From Ischnura elegans (Eukaryota; Arthropoda; Insecta; Odonata; Coenagrionidae), in contig NC_060259.1 in NCBI RefSeq assembly GCF_921293095.1, forward strand, positions 4,278,001 to 4,342,000: a DNA stretch of 64,000 nt, in the 5' to 3' direction. Position numbers and translations under genes: made by a program. Below are positions 34,052 to 45,345 of the stretch, piece by piece. Under the pieces are notes generated by a model. It was given only the letters and a program-made list of their open reading frames with translations, searched no databases and was not told where the DNA came from. Position 1 is the first letter of the stretch. Each line of letters begins with the position of its first letter.

Positions 34052-34754
34052 CAACGTTGCTCTATATTTTCATATTTCCTCCCTTGATTTTAAACATCAT
34101 GGAATTTTCTATGTCCTTCCGTAACTGAAATTGAACAAGTACCTTAATAATTTGAGTCCATCGTAACCATCGAGAAACACCTATCTCGATTTTTGTTGTG
34201 AAGTTGAGTTTTTATTCTAGGGCGGCCGAATTATCAAAAAATCTCAGTTTCAAGTTATTCAGTCAATGAAATATGGAAATATTATTTATATTAAAGTTAT
34301 CTTCGCTCACATAGCACACGGGTTTATCATTCCGTTTATTAAACTCTTATTTTTCCGTAACGCTCATCCCGACAGACGGCTTGCATCGAGGCTTTTCTTC
34401 TAATTTCCTCCGTGGGAATGCAGACGAAAATTTTTTCTGGGGTGTTATTGCACAGAGGAACAATGCACCACTTGTAATTTTTCCTTATTTTACCCACGTT
34501 CTCCTTTAAACGCAACGTGGCTCTTCCAAACCTGCAGTTACTGGGCTTGGATCTTGGACTCGTACTGAACTATGACGTCACAGCCAAAGATTAGTGGGGG
34601 CGGTATTTTTTAGCCCGCGAAACTCGGGCGACTTTTGGGAGTCATTTTCTAGGGTATAAACTGAATTTTAAGCGGAAAAAAGTATATTGCGGTACTAAGT
34701 GTTTACTGTAGTATATCAGCATACTGTTTATAAAAAGTATGCAATTTCCCTATT
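34052..34754 (+). repeat. Dispersed repeat R1, copy 2 (703 bp)
   Basis: Same orientation and same borders as copy 1 (1268-1989). It lacks about 20 bp present in copy 1 between two CCAAAC motifs. Contains a full CRE palindrome TGACGTCA at 34573-34580. Flanks are unrelated to those of copy 1, so the borders mark the repeat ends. Unclassified. Confidence 0.75.
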
Positions 34755-34821
34755 CCTCTTAAAACATAACTGTTATTTATTTCAGTCATCTCTCTTTCTT
34801 TGAGTACGTATGTCCTGGGGG

Positions 34822-37800
34822 ATTTCATCTCAAATCAGGCAGAGGGGTGTCAGGTGACCATCGCCGATTTCTCTGAAATTTATGTATGTGAAAGCAGTAT
34901 CCTTATGATGAATAACGATGACTTTATCTCTGCTCAGAACTGAACCGTCATAAAGTTACCGCCCCTTGAACATTGCAGTGTCAGGCCTCAGAGTAAAAAA
35001 TGAAAAATCACATAAATGCTGATTACTAAGGAACCATGGCCCATAAAGCAGTGGTTTTAGTTTTATTTTGAAGAGAATTTATTTATGCACATTATGACAT
35101 AACTTGCAAGTCATTTGAAGCAATAATAAACAAATAGGACTTGTTTAAACAATAAAAATTAGTCATTATTTAACAATTTATTACTAAAAAAGGCCACCTT
35201 TTATTTTCTTTAAAATTTCTCAGCGGCTAGTTTAAATGTTCTGCTTTCAATTAAAAAAATAAAAAAAGGTAGTATTTTTATACTTTTTGTTTTAAGGCTT
35301 GTCAAAGTTAGGCATGTTTACGACTATTTTACACCAAGATTGCATACCTTCAAGGGGGGAAAAATGCTGTTTCATTCTACTTAGCATTCATAACAGTGAA
35401 AAGTTCATATCTGAATGATTGGTTACATCTATTGACTGAAAGCAAGTCCAATCTTGTTTACTTCCATGGCATCCCATGTGTGCAAACACCCACTGCTACT
35501 GGCTGGAAACGGTGAATGAGTCGCAATTTGCTCAGAGTATTATTCAATGGCAGTTCACATAAGTCTTTCTTCTACTTTGGGCCATGTGGAACATTTCGAT
35601 GGACCATGTGGATGCATAAGTGAGACACTAATGTCATTCTCTTCTAAAGACAATGCAGTGATTTTTGAAATCAGGTTTGACCAGGTTTTTCGGAAACACA
35701 CAATGAAGTCATTCATGGTGAGATTTTGAGTACTGTACGTCATTATATCTGAATTTGTTAGTGTCACAGCCTGTTTGATTGTGTGGATTACAGAGCGAGC
35801 TTTAGTTGTCCCGTGTCTGTTAACTACCAAGCATGAAACTATTGATGCCATGTATAGGTGCACCTTTCACCCAATCATTTTTTTTGTCTACATAGGGTGG
35901 TTTCCTATTATTGTTCATTTGCCTAAATCGAAAGATTATTACTCCTGGAGAACATATATCTCGCTTTTAGATTTTGAAATGATGATATCTGTTATTTGTG
36001 ATTAAATGATAAGTGAAAATTTTCAAGCGTACGAAAACGCGACGGCTAAGTATGAATGCTGCGAGAAGCCCGTGTGACCTCTGGCTGCTTGCTGCCGAGC
36101 ATGGCGGTAGTGTAGAGTTCCTTGCTAGCAGGTAGTGCTTGGTTTAAATAAGGATTATTAATACCCTATCAAACAAAGAAAATTCTCTGACCAAAGGCAA
36201 TTTTAAGAGGGGATTGTTAAGTGATGTTTCTCGGAGCTCTGTGCCTCATGTATACATTGGTAATCTCAGGTGATGTAAAACTCCTATCTACTCGTATAGC
36301 ATTTAGGTCCCTGTGACGTCATGTGGAGTGGGATCGCATCGGTGCCAATCTATCCTTTTTCAAATGAGGTTAAAATTGACCATTAACATTCGTCTAAACA
36401 GGGATTTCTAAAAATCAAATAATTTGTATATTATGAATACACTGAAGGTGGGTAACGAATCGCAATCAATGCCTTTCGTTTTCTTTGATGAAAGAAAATG
36501 AGAGGAATGAACCCTATTTGGCTAGTTTAACATGTGTAAAATGCAAAAGTTTGATATTAGGCAAGGATATACTCACATGTTGTACAAAGGACTTGTTTGA
36601 ATTTACTTGCCACAATTGAAATATCTCAGGTTTCAGTTTGTGTCATAATTTTTTACCAATTCTTGCAACTCTATCAGATGGACCCTATTCATGTCCTGTT
36701 GCATTGAACAACCACCAATGACTTTCTTCCTGTTTAAGACTTTTCTCCAAGTCAAATATCTGATATGTTTTTTTAATTAGCGGCTGACTTTTCTAAAATA
36801 TATGATTTATTTCTCCATATGATATCTTTTTACTCTATTGTTCTTCTATTTGATTCATCCTAAGAAAGGCATGTGCAGTGTCCTGTGAGAAATCATCTGA
36901 AGTGCCTGCATACCTTAGTTATTATATTCCACACAGGTTAATATTGATATCTGTACTTTTTGCCAGTCATACGGTTGTACTTAATCTGGAAGAATCACAC
37001 TCCAATTCTCGGAAAAGTTGAAATGAAGCACCAACTCCACACCAATTAGTGTTACCAACTTCTCTTTTTGAATAGCTTCCCTTTCTTTTTTCCAAATATG
37101 GTGATGATAAACACCTTTCTTGGTTCAATCCTAAACTTCAGCAATGAATTTCTCTGAATGGATGTTTTGTCTGAATGATTCTCAATGGCAGTGAACACAT
37201 CTTGCTGATTAGGAGTTACACAAGAACAATCTTTATCATCATCCAAGTAAAATGAAAGCACAATGTTGATTGAGCACTATGAGGAAGAGGATGCCAGCAG
37301 TATACATCAGCATTGCCCCATATTCCGAGTTTTTTTTTTAGCTCCGCATGATATGTCAATCGTATGTTTGGTTGAAACTGGAAAAGCAGCCAATTTATGT
37401 TGTTTGGATTAACTTGTGGAAAAGAATGATAAAATTTGAACATGGTCACTCATAGACATTTCACTCTCGCTTCTTCAAAAACTGCTGAGACATTATTTTA
37501 CCATGAAGTACATATTTGACATTTATCACTTTCATTAAGTTAGTAAATTCTTGCCTAATATGAAACTTGCATTTTACATATGTTAACAAGCTAAATTTAG
37601 ACAAAAAAATAATTAGGTGAAAGTAGCACCTGTACATGGCGTCAACAGCTTCATGCTTGGTAGTTAACAGACACGGGACAACTAAAGCTCGCTCTGTAAT
37701 CCACACAATCAAACAGGCTGTGACACTAACAAATTCAGATATAATGACGTACAGTACTCAAAATCTCACCATGAATGACTTCATTGTGTGTTTCCGAAAA

Positions 37801-38674
37801 ACCTGGTCAAACCTGATTTCAAAAATCACTGCATTGTCTTTAGAAGAGAATGACATTAGTGTCTCACTTATGCATCCACATGGTCCATCGAAATGTTCCA
37901 CATGGCCCAAAGTAGAAGAAAGACTTATGTGAACTGCCATTGAATAATACTCTGAGCAAATTGCGACTCATTCACCGTTTCCAGCCAGTAGCAGTGGGTG
38001 TTTGCACACATGGGATGCCATGGAAGTAAACAAGATTGGACTTGCTTTCAGTCAATAGATGTAACCAATCATTCAGATATGAACTTTTCACTGTTATGAA
38101 TGCTAAGTAGAATGAAACAGCATTTTTCCCCCCTTGAAGGTATGCAATCTTGGTGTAAAATAGTCGTAAACATGCCTAACTTTGACAAGCCTTAAAACAA
38201 AAAGTATAAAAATACTACCTTTTTTTATTTTTTTAATTGAAAGCAGAACATTTAAACTAGCCGCTGAGAAATTTTAAAGAAAATAAAAGGTGGCCTTTTT
38301 TAGTAATAAATTGTTAAATAATGACTAATTTTTATTGTTTAAACAAGTCCTATTTGTTTATTATTGCTTCAAATGACTTGCAAGTTATGTCATAATGTGC
38401 ATAAATAAATTCTCTTCAAAATAAAACTAAAACCACTGCTTTATGGGCCATGGTTCCTTAGTAATCAGCATTTATGTGATTTTTCATTTTTTACTCTGAG
38501 GCCTGACACTGCAATGTTCAAGGGGCGGTAACTTTATGACGGTTCAGTTCTGAGCAGAGATAAAGTCATCGTTATTCATCATAAGGATACTGCTTTCACA
38601 TATATAAATTTCAGAGAAATCGGTGATGGTCACCTGACATGATTTTGCACTATCTGCCTGATTTGAGATGAAAT
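34822..38674. repeat. 3.9-kb inverted repeat (1.07-kb arms, 1.7-kb loop)
   Basis: 34822-35890 is the reverse complement of 37598-38674, near 98% by eye. The arms contain a frame of about 100 codons (35555-35863 minus, 37636-37932 plus) including NLTMNDFIVCFRKTWSNL, vaguely like the end of pogo/Tigger transposases; very uncertain. The loop 35891-37597 has minus-strand fragments such as RLTYHAELKKKLGIWGNADV that look like decayed coding. No target duplication at the outer edges. It may be a foldback transposon or a segmental inverted duplication. Confidence 0.8.
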
Positions 38675-38939
38675 GGCCCTCCTCATGAATGTGGGTTTTA
38701 TTTTTGTTATTATTTCTCTTTCACCAAGGGTTATTTCATAATATATGTCGTGTTTGTATATGTAGTTACTTTTCGTCATTCAATAAACAGTTATTTTTCA
38801 ATATCAATGTCGATTTCGTTCATTTATCGTGCATATGAATGCCTATAGCGTATTGCAATTAGGTACTGTTAGTTCACAATAGCACCAATAGATGGGGTGT
38901 CGTCATGTTTACTTTGAAGCTCCACAGATGGCTCTGATG

Positions 38940-39130
38940 TCGCATCGGGAAGTTTTACCCGGAAAAAGTACGAATTTTACCCGTGTTTTACCATGAAATT
39001 ACCCGAATTTTACCACTTAAATTTGCAGATATTTTACCCGTTACCATGCAGGTTACCCATCTTTTACCACAATTTTACCCGTGTAAAATTTGGGTAATAA
39101 TGGGGTAAAATATCTTTTGTGCTGACTGGG
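38940..39130 (-). repeat. TTTTACCCG word array at the right end of E
   Basis: About eight copies of TTTTACC(C/A) or its complement GGTAAAA in 180 bp, directly inside the terminus CTGACTGGG. The spacing is irregular (15-30 bp), unlike a satellite, and fits subterminal binding sites of a DNA transposon. 38675-38939, just outside, is AT-rich with no gene. Confidence 0.65.
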
Positions 39131-39646
39131 GAGTAGATCATGAGGGCACAATTATTGGATATAAAATGGAATTTAAACGACCTTAGTCACCAACAAGCAC
39201 CTCTCACGCTGTATTTAGCTTTTGATTCCATTTACGGGTATGTGTTACGCTAATCTATGCTCCTCAGTGATTGTAATCTAATTTAGGGTTAACATTTGTC
39301 TTGTGTTTAGGAAAGATACGAAATATCTAAGCTGAACACTTCAAAATAATAGTAAATAATAAAATAAATAGCATTTGCCACTCCCATTAGAGCTAATCTT
39401 GCATATTTTCATACCCATAAACAAACACCAATTCCAAATCGTCGGCGTACTGCCGCCTTGACGCAGAGAAAATTGAACAGGTTCAGTTTTTCTGCGACGA
39501 CGCAGCGAGCTGGAGACGTGACGTCATCAATTCTCAAAGACGGGCTCTGATTGGCTCGCTAGCCGCGGCGTCAACGCAACGCCGAACTGTGAAGGCCCCC
39601 TAAGTTAGCGTCGCAAGTGGCGATATTTGAAGCTGATTTTAACGTA
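39131..39646. promoter_or_regulatory. Spacer with CRE and CCAAT-like promoter module
   Basis: 39131-39420 is AT-rich with nothing recognised. 39440-39600 is GC-rich: TGACGTCA at 39519-39526 is followed 21 bases later by TGATTGGCT (inverted CCAAT). This combination is common in animal housekeeping and element promoters. No transcript can be assigned, because the element starting at 39655 interrupts the downstream side. Low confidence. Confidence 0.25.
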
Positions 39647-40700
39647 GATCTTTCGGTTAATGTCGCTCTCGTGGGGACTACCGACGGTCAGTCCCTCTAA
39701 TGAGGGTTCATCCTCGACTCCGAGCCTAATCCTATCCTTTCCCGGGGACCCAAGCTCGCGAGGAAAGGACCCAAAACACCGGGAGGGCCCCCGCCCATGT
39801 GGGCCACGTGTAGTACAATTTTGATTTTATAGTTCCTCTCGTGCTATCAACAATTTATTGCCTTTATTGTCTTCTTGATCACACCAGAAATACGGTCCTT
39901 TTTTGATCGTCTTTCTACGGTAATTTTCAAGAATTTTGTTCAAACTGCGGTTAAAGTCCCCTTTTGACTTGGCAACGCTGCAACCATCATCTGTGGGGTG
40001 GGGCGAGAAAGCCCTCTTGGGCCCAAAGCGTCCGACAGCCAAGAATGCCAAACTGTGCTCTGACCTGGGATTTGGAAAATATTATGCGTACTTACTTGAA
40101 TGAAGGTGGAGATTTCAACATATCTTATATGGAATGGGAGACTTTCCGCTTTATTCCTGTCCTAGCATGCTAGGATATAATGAGCAGAAGCCTCGCCATT
40201 TGGTCTACTCTACATACTTCGAATTCATTTTCATTATAAATTAATACAGTCTCTGGTTTACGTTTAGTACCTTAATTAAGGGTCACACTTGGTCGTATAA
40301 GAAGATATTTTAGTTTTCCTGACTTGCAATATTACGAATGTGATATTATCCTTTTTCTGAATTTTGGCTTTGTGAAGCTCTCGTGCTCTCGATCTGTTGA
40401 TAGTTCCAAAAAACTAGTAAGCTTACTCTTCAGCCTCTGCAAGGTAAAGAGAAGTAAATTAACAAGTTATAATCCTTCTTTTTCATAAATAGATGGAAAT
40501 CAACTTTATCACCACATGGCATCCAGAACGCATATCATTTGGCCAGAGATGATATTTTCCAAGATAAGGAAAAGCATTCATGAAGTAATTTTGATCCGTA
40601 TCCACAGCTACCCATGCTTTTTGAATTTACTTCCCGGGATTTCTCGGAATAAATTACGAAAATGGATAGCGGGTTTTAGTGGTGAAAAGTTATTACTTTA

Positions 40701-41620
40701 TTGTTACGTAGGGCCCTAAAATTTAGAATGACAGACTGTTTTTATAATGAACCCGAGGTGAATATTGCATCTAATTCATTGTTTCAAATAGCATCCGTAC
40801 CAAACAGAGGAGAAAGTATTCTTGATTTATTGGCGACAAATATACTTCATCAGGTAATAGACGTGAGCACCGTCGAAGGAATAAGTAACCTCAGGGTAAT
40901 AACTGCAAAGTTTTCTCTAAATACCGCTAAAAATAAAAAAAAGAGCGTCAAGTTTTCATTTTTAAAAGACCTGATTTTGATGGGTTTGAGAGTCATCTGA
41001 AAAATGCTCTCCCATAGTTTAAAGAATCAATAATAAAAATAAATGTAGAGGGTACTTGGAAAGCTTTTCTTTCGCTCGTAACCTCGGCAATAAATAGCTG
41101 AATCCCTAGTACAACAAAAAAGAAGGCAGCGAGCCGAGATGGTATGACGCGGAAGTGTGAAAATCATTTAGGCGACAAAGAGCGTGTCATGCTAAAATGA
41201 AAAAAGCCAGCACAGATTTATTTGATAAGGAACGCGAGTTAATAATTCAAAACTATAGGTTGCCTAAAGCCACCACGAAGGATGCGTTCAAGAATGCATT
41301 CACGAATTTTAAAAGAAAAACACTAGTAGAGCAGTTACTGAATAACCCAAAAGCATTTTGGTCTTATTTTCGGGAAGCTCAAGGTAAACGATCTACCGTA
41401 TGTCGGCTGGGAAACGATGATGGTTGACAAACCGTCCTGATAAAGCCAATTTATTAAATTCCTACTTCAAGAGCGTGTTCACCGAGCCTTCTGAGAACTC
41501 ATCCGAGAAAGCTGACAATCTCTGCATACGAAAGATGCCGCCTATTGACATTAGTGCCCACGAAATAGAAAATTCATTGAACTCGCTCATTCCAAATACG
41601 GGGGCGTTTAATTTTTCAAC
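40701..41620 (+). pseudogene. CR1/Jockey-like LINE, endonuclease end and ORF2 linker
   Basis: 40701-40960 gives IASVPNRGESILDLLATN, the end of an AP-endonuclease domain (xxPTRxxxILDLIxTN) leading to SNLRVITAKFSLN. 41197-41600, across a frame change near 41424, gives LLNNPKAFWSYFREAQGK and then PDKANLLNSYFKSVFTEPSE, the linker before the reverse transcriptase (NPKxFWxYx...DKAxxLNxYFxSVFT). No RT domain follows directly. Several stops and frame changes. Orientation +. Confidence 0.7.
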
Positions 41621-41952
41621 CTCTGATCCCTCACCAAAAACACCATACAAGCGAAAGGCAGGTACTGCACAGGTAGGATGATTGCGTGCCCTCCGTACCA
41701 CACACTCAAGTCATTTCTCACCGTGTTGTTAGTTTGAGGTTAATAGCAATCTCATTAACTACACTGCCTCAATAGATTCTCCCGCCAAGTGTGCACTGCG
41801 GAGAAACAGCCAGAAAACTAGTCGAATGGCTTCAGCATTGACATGTCATGACCTTAATTCCGACCACAAAATATTTAATGGATAGAGTGTGCACCAGTAA
41901 AACAAAACGTCCATTCCCATTCACAACAAAAGAAGAGACATGCTGACTTCTG

Positions 41953-42050
41953 GAAGTATTCATCTACATTTACATAATACCCTGCGAACCACCTCTAGGG
42001 TGTTTGGCAGGGGGTGATCAATCACCAACATGCAATTGAACTCCTGCGTA
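41953..42050 (+). repeat. LINE 3'-UTR motif (CATCTACAT...GGCAGGGGGTG)
   Basis: CATCTACATTTACATAATAC, CCTGCGAACCACCTCTAGGG and GTTTGGCAGGGGGTGATCA follow one another. The same module recurs at 49815-49890 and 50262-50345 (+) and inverted at 45255-45345. Two of the copies sit next to LINE C-terminal coding sequence, so this is taken as the 3' untranslated region of that LINE family. Confidence 0.65.
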
Positions 42051-42577
42051 CACACCACAAGGTCCAAAAAACGTCACGTATGCTAAAAAATTATACTACC
42101 ATACTCTGATAGAAATAATAATAATGAAATTCGGAAACATGCATTAAAACATACATAAGTTAGTAGGCTGCACTACAAAGTCATGTAATCTGTTTGTTCT
42201 GATCCTTGACAATGCCCGTCACCTCAGTGCTGATGCAGCCCAATAGCTCCTATAGCAATGGGACGCTTTCGAGCACCCGTTCGATGTCGACATAGTGCCG
42301 TGTGACTTCATATTTACGCTGAAATGAAGAAGTGGCTAGGAGGGAAGCGTTTTCAAACGGGCGATGAGCTTCAAGGCAAAGGCAAAATTCGTAGCAAGTA
42401 ATTGGCGGCAACAACCTATGAAAAAGTATAGTAAAGCTTGTCCACAGGCTCGACATATCCTTAATAGCCGAGACGATTCTGTCGACAGGATACCACAATT
42501 GTACTCAACATTTAGCGATGAAATAATTTTTAATCAATCACTTCGTCTTCTGTTCATGAACCATCGGAGCTTGAAAA

Positions 42578-44540
42578 GATACGGGCCCTCGTAAATCCTC
42601 GGGTCCCGACGAAATCCCTTCTCGCTTGTATAAAGAACTAGCCACAGAAGTTTCCCTCTACTTGCAGTCAATATTCTGTAAATCCAATCAGGAACACGAA
42701 GTGGCTAATGACTGGAAAATTGCCTAAGTTAAGTAGTATATGATTCCTTATTGTACGCGGGAAAAACATCTAAAATATATCTCCAGGTTTGTGAATAACT
42801 TTTAAAATCCGTATTATTGGCCAAAGTAGGATCAGAATTACGTTTATTTGGAAGCTGTATCAATTAAAATACGGATGGGGTCCCACAGAGGCGTAACTAT
42901 GGGGGGATGAGGGGATGTTTCCCCCCTCCCTTCCAAAGCCTCAGAGAAATCAAAAATTTATTTAAAAATTTTGTCTGGATTGGATACATAATAACTGCCT
43001 CTGTTTAAAGTTAAATTATAAGCGCCAAAATGATGTAAAGTGCTTTTTTAGGCATGTTATTTTTCAAATATTTTCCTAAACTCGCCATTTCCTGGGGTAG
43101 GGGGGTTGCCCCCACTAATCCCCCTCCAAAGAATATCTCTAGTTACTCCGCTGGGGTCCCAAATGGACCCCATTTGGTAACCAACTTTCCAGGCTGAATG
43201 TTTGACTGCTTTGAAAATGTTTGCGTGTACAACTGCATCTTTATTAATTAATTATTAATATATATCAACTCTGTTAAATAACTAATTTAATTATAAACAA
43301 TTGATTCTATCAGGAATTATTATTTTTACGTACTGTCATCAAGATTTGGATTTTGGCGATTTTCATGAGTAAAATGTGATCAAGAAAATTTTTATCATGA
43401 GGTTGTGTTTACTTAGCCCACTGTCAGTCGTCTCACACTGAGTGAATGTTCTTAGAGTAATATTACAATTATCGCACGGTCCTCTGTCCTGCTTTACGTT
43501 CCTTCACTGGTGAACTGCACATGTCGTCCGTACGTTAAATCCATACATTTCCCCTGTGAAATACTATTTCGTCGTTTTGGACTACACAAAATTGGTGAAA
43601 GATGTAAAATATATATCTGTGATTGAGAGTTCGTGTTCTTCACAGCGGTAGTTCTCTGCTCGTTTCAGCCATATCCCCTATTACAGAGGTAATTCACATT
43701 CGAAATAGTAGACGCGATTTTTCTTGATTTCAAAATAGCATTTGATAAAGTACACCACGGAAAGTTAATAATAATAATACTGAAATCTCATGGCCCAGAT
43801 GAAGATATCATTTCCTGGATAAGAGAGCTTTTGGACGACCGCGTAAAAAGGTAGTATTCGATGTAGTAGTCTCCAATGAGGATTAGGTCATTTCTGGCGT
43901 CCCCCAGGGTGGTGTCATTGGCCCACTCATATTCCTTCTTTACATAAACGACACTGGCGAAGTAGTACACAGTAAGCTACGATTATTTTCGGACGACTCT
44001 GTAGTTTACAGGGAAACCCATTCCAGTAAAGATAGGGATAAACTAACGAACGACCTTGCTGCTATCCAAGCGTGGTGCGATGTATGGCAGTTAGAATAAA
44101 ATTTGAAAAAAATGCGTAGTAATGAATTTCTGGAAAAAGAATAACTCCCCACAACATAGCTATATCATTCGGGGTATCTAATTAGAGACTGTTGGGTCCG
44201 TGAAATATCTAGGAGTTAGACTCAATAATGATCTATCGTGGATTAAACATATTCGGGAAATAACAGGTCAAGCCAATTTTAAATTCGGTTTGGTTAAAAG
44301 AATATTAGGAAAAAGTGAGGACAAAGTGAGAGAAATTAACTACTTCTCCCTCGTTAGACCCCATTTAGAATACGCTGCCAGTGTTTGGGACCCTCGTGAA
44401 AAAGGCTTAAAAACAGAGTTAGAACGCGTGCAAAAAAGGGCTGCCAGGTACGTGAAAAGTCGCTACGACAGTCTTTCTACTGTAACTGACCTCTTATTGT
44501 TAGATAAACTCGGATAGGAATCTCTGTCAGACTGTAGAAT
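42578..44540 (+). pseudogene. CR1/Jockey-like LINE reverse transcriptase, interrupted by a hAT MITE
   Basis: 42590-42727 reads KSSGPDEIPSRLYKELA then EVANDWKIA (RT pattern KSPGPDGIP...WKxA). After AT-rich sequence and the MITE at 42886-43153, coding resumes at 43700: AIFLDFKIAFDKVHHGKL, GVPQGGVIGPLIFLLYIND, LFSDDSVVYRE (catalytic FADD box as FSDD), then 44200-44517 KYLGVRLNNDLSWIKHI, YFSLVRPHLEYAASVWDP and VQKRAARYVKSRYDSLSTVT. At least four frame changes or stops. The last block is the C-terminus typical of Jockey/CR1-type ORF2. Confidence 0.8.
42886..43153. mobile_element. hAT MITE, 268 bp, duplication GGGTCCCA
   Basis: Starts CAGAGGCGTAACTATGGGG and ends TAGTTACTCCGCTG, the common arthropod hAT terminal CAGNGGCGTAACTA. 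Flanked by GGGTCCCA at 42878-42885 and 43154-43161, the 8-bp duplication expected for hAT. G- and C-runs just inside each end are inverted. Non-coding. It inserted into the LINE remnant, so it is younger. Confidence 0.9.
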
Positions 44541-44606
44541 GAAAATTAGACTAAACCTATCAGTAAATTCAAGAGCAGTGTCTTTTCTGATGAAGTTAGC
44601 CATGTC

Positions 44607-45052
44607 TTGCGGGAGGAATGGAGTGAATTCAAAACAAAATTATTTGGCGAGTGTTTAGACGACATTCCTGAGGCTCTCTGGTCATACGTGAGGGGGATGC
44701 AGGAAAATAGCTCTTCACTTATAAATGTAGTGGGCAATAGAGTGACGAACAATCGAGATGAAGCTGATCACTTACATTTTTTTCGTAGTGTCTTCACTAA
44801 TTTTACGACGAATATATCAAAGCATCTACCTCGACTTACTGTACTTCAACTTGTTGCAAAATATTGGAACATATTATTTTACGTTCGATAATGGGTCACC
44901 AAGACAGCCAATATCTGTTAGCAAAAGAACAGCATGTATTTAGAAAAGGGAAGACTTGTGAAGCTAAACTCATTCTTTACAGGAGCGTCGATCTAAGTAT
45001 ATGCAAAATTTACTTAGTAAATTTGGAGAAAATGTTTTCTCAGACGACGTGA
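44607..45052 (+). pseudogene. Second LINE copy: ORF2 linker and RT start
   Basis: 44607-44810: EALWSYVRGMQENSSSLINV, DEADHLHFFRSVFTNF (same linker as at 41330-41470 but diverged). 44864-45052: QDSQYLLAKEQHVFRKGKTC then EAKLIL, the RT motif QHGFRKGxSCExQL. Coming after the C-terminus of the previous copy, it must be a second LINE copy in the same orientation. Several frame changes. Confidence 0.7.
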
Positions 45053-45254
45053 AAAATATTCTACGTTTAGCGACGTACTTACTATGACGTGATCACGAAA
45101 AGAAACTAAAAGATATATACTGCAAATCAGAGATATTTAAATCGTTATTCTTCCCTCGTACTATTAATAATAGCAACGTTGTCTCAATTAATAGAATTAT
45201 TCGCGTCACTCCCTCGACTCTCTGCATGTTTTGTTTTTCTTTTTAGTTCTACAC

Positions 45255-45345
45255 TTGCATGGAGTGTCATCTTCAATGCTGCATGTTGAAGATTGGTCGC
45301 ACCCTGCCAAACACTATGGTGTTAGGTGTAGATGTAGAACTTACT
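45255..45345 (-). repeat. Inverted LINE 3'-UTR motif
   Basis: Reverse complement reads CTACATCTACACCTAACACC, then ATAGTGTTTGGCAGGGTGC: a diverged copy of the 3'-UTR module at 41953, on the other strand. It marks a LINE copy in opposite orientation or an inversion. Confidence 0.55.

Larger units (their letters stand above)
25173..39130. mobile_element. Candidate element E: CCCAGTCAGCACA ends about 14 kb apart
   Basis: The left end CCCAGTCAGCACAAAAGATA (25173) is mirrored on the right as ATCTTTTGTGCTGACTGGG (ends 39130), at least 19 bp. Both ends are followed inward by GGTAA(A/T)TT or TTTTACCC words; 38940-39118 has about eight of them. No target duplication seen. Elements A and B, repeat R1 copy 2 and a 3.9-kb inverted repeat lie inside. 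The two ends could come from different copies of the same family rather than one 14-kb element. Confidence 0.45.

Noticed and set aside
35547-35729. Plus-strand 60-residue frame repeated inverted at 37758-37940
   Set aside because: Antisense of the longer arm frame, and duplicated only through the inverted repeat.
38940-39118. Telomere-like TTTACCC array
   Set aside because: Spacing is irregular and copies are in both orientations, directly inside a transposon terminus.
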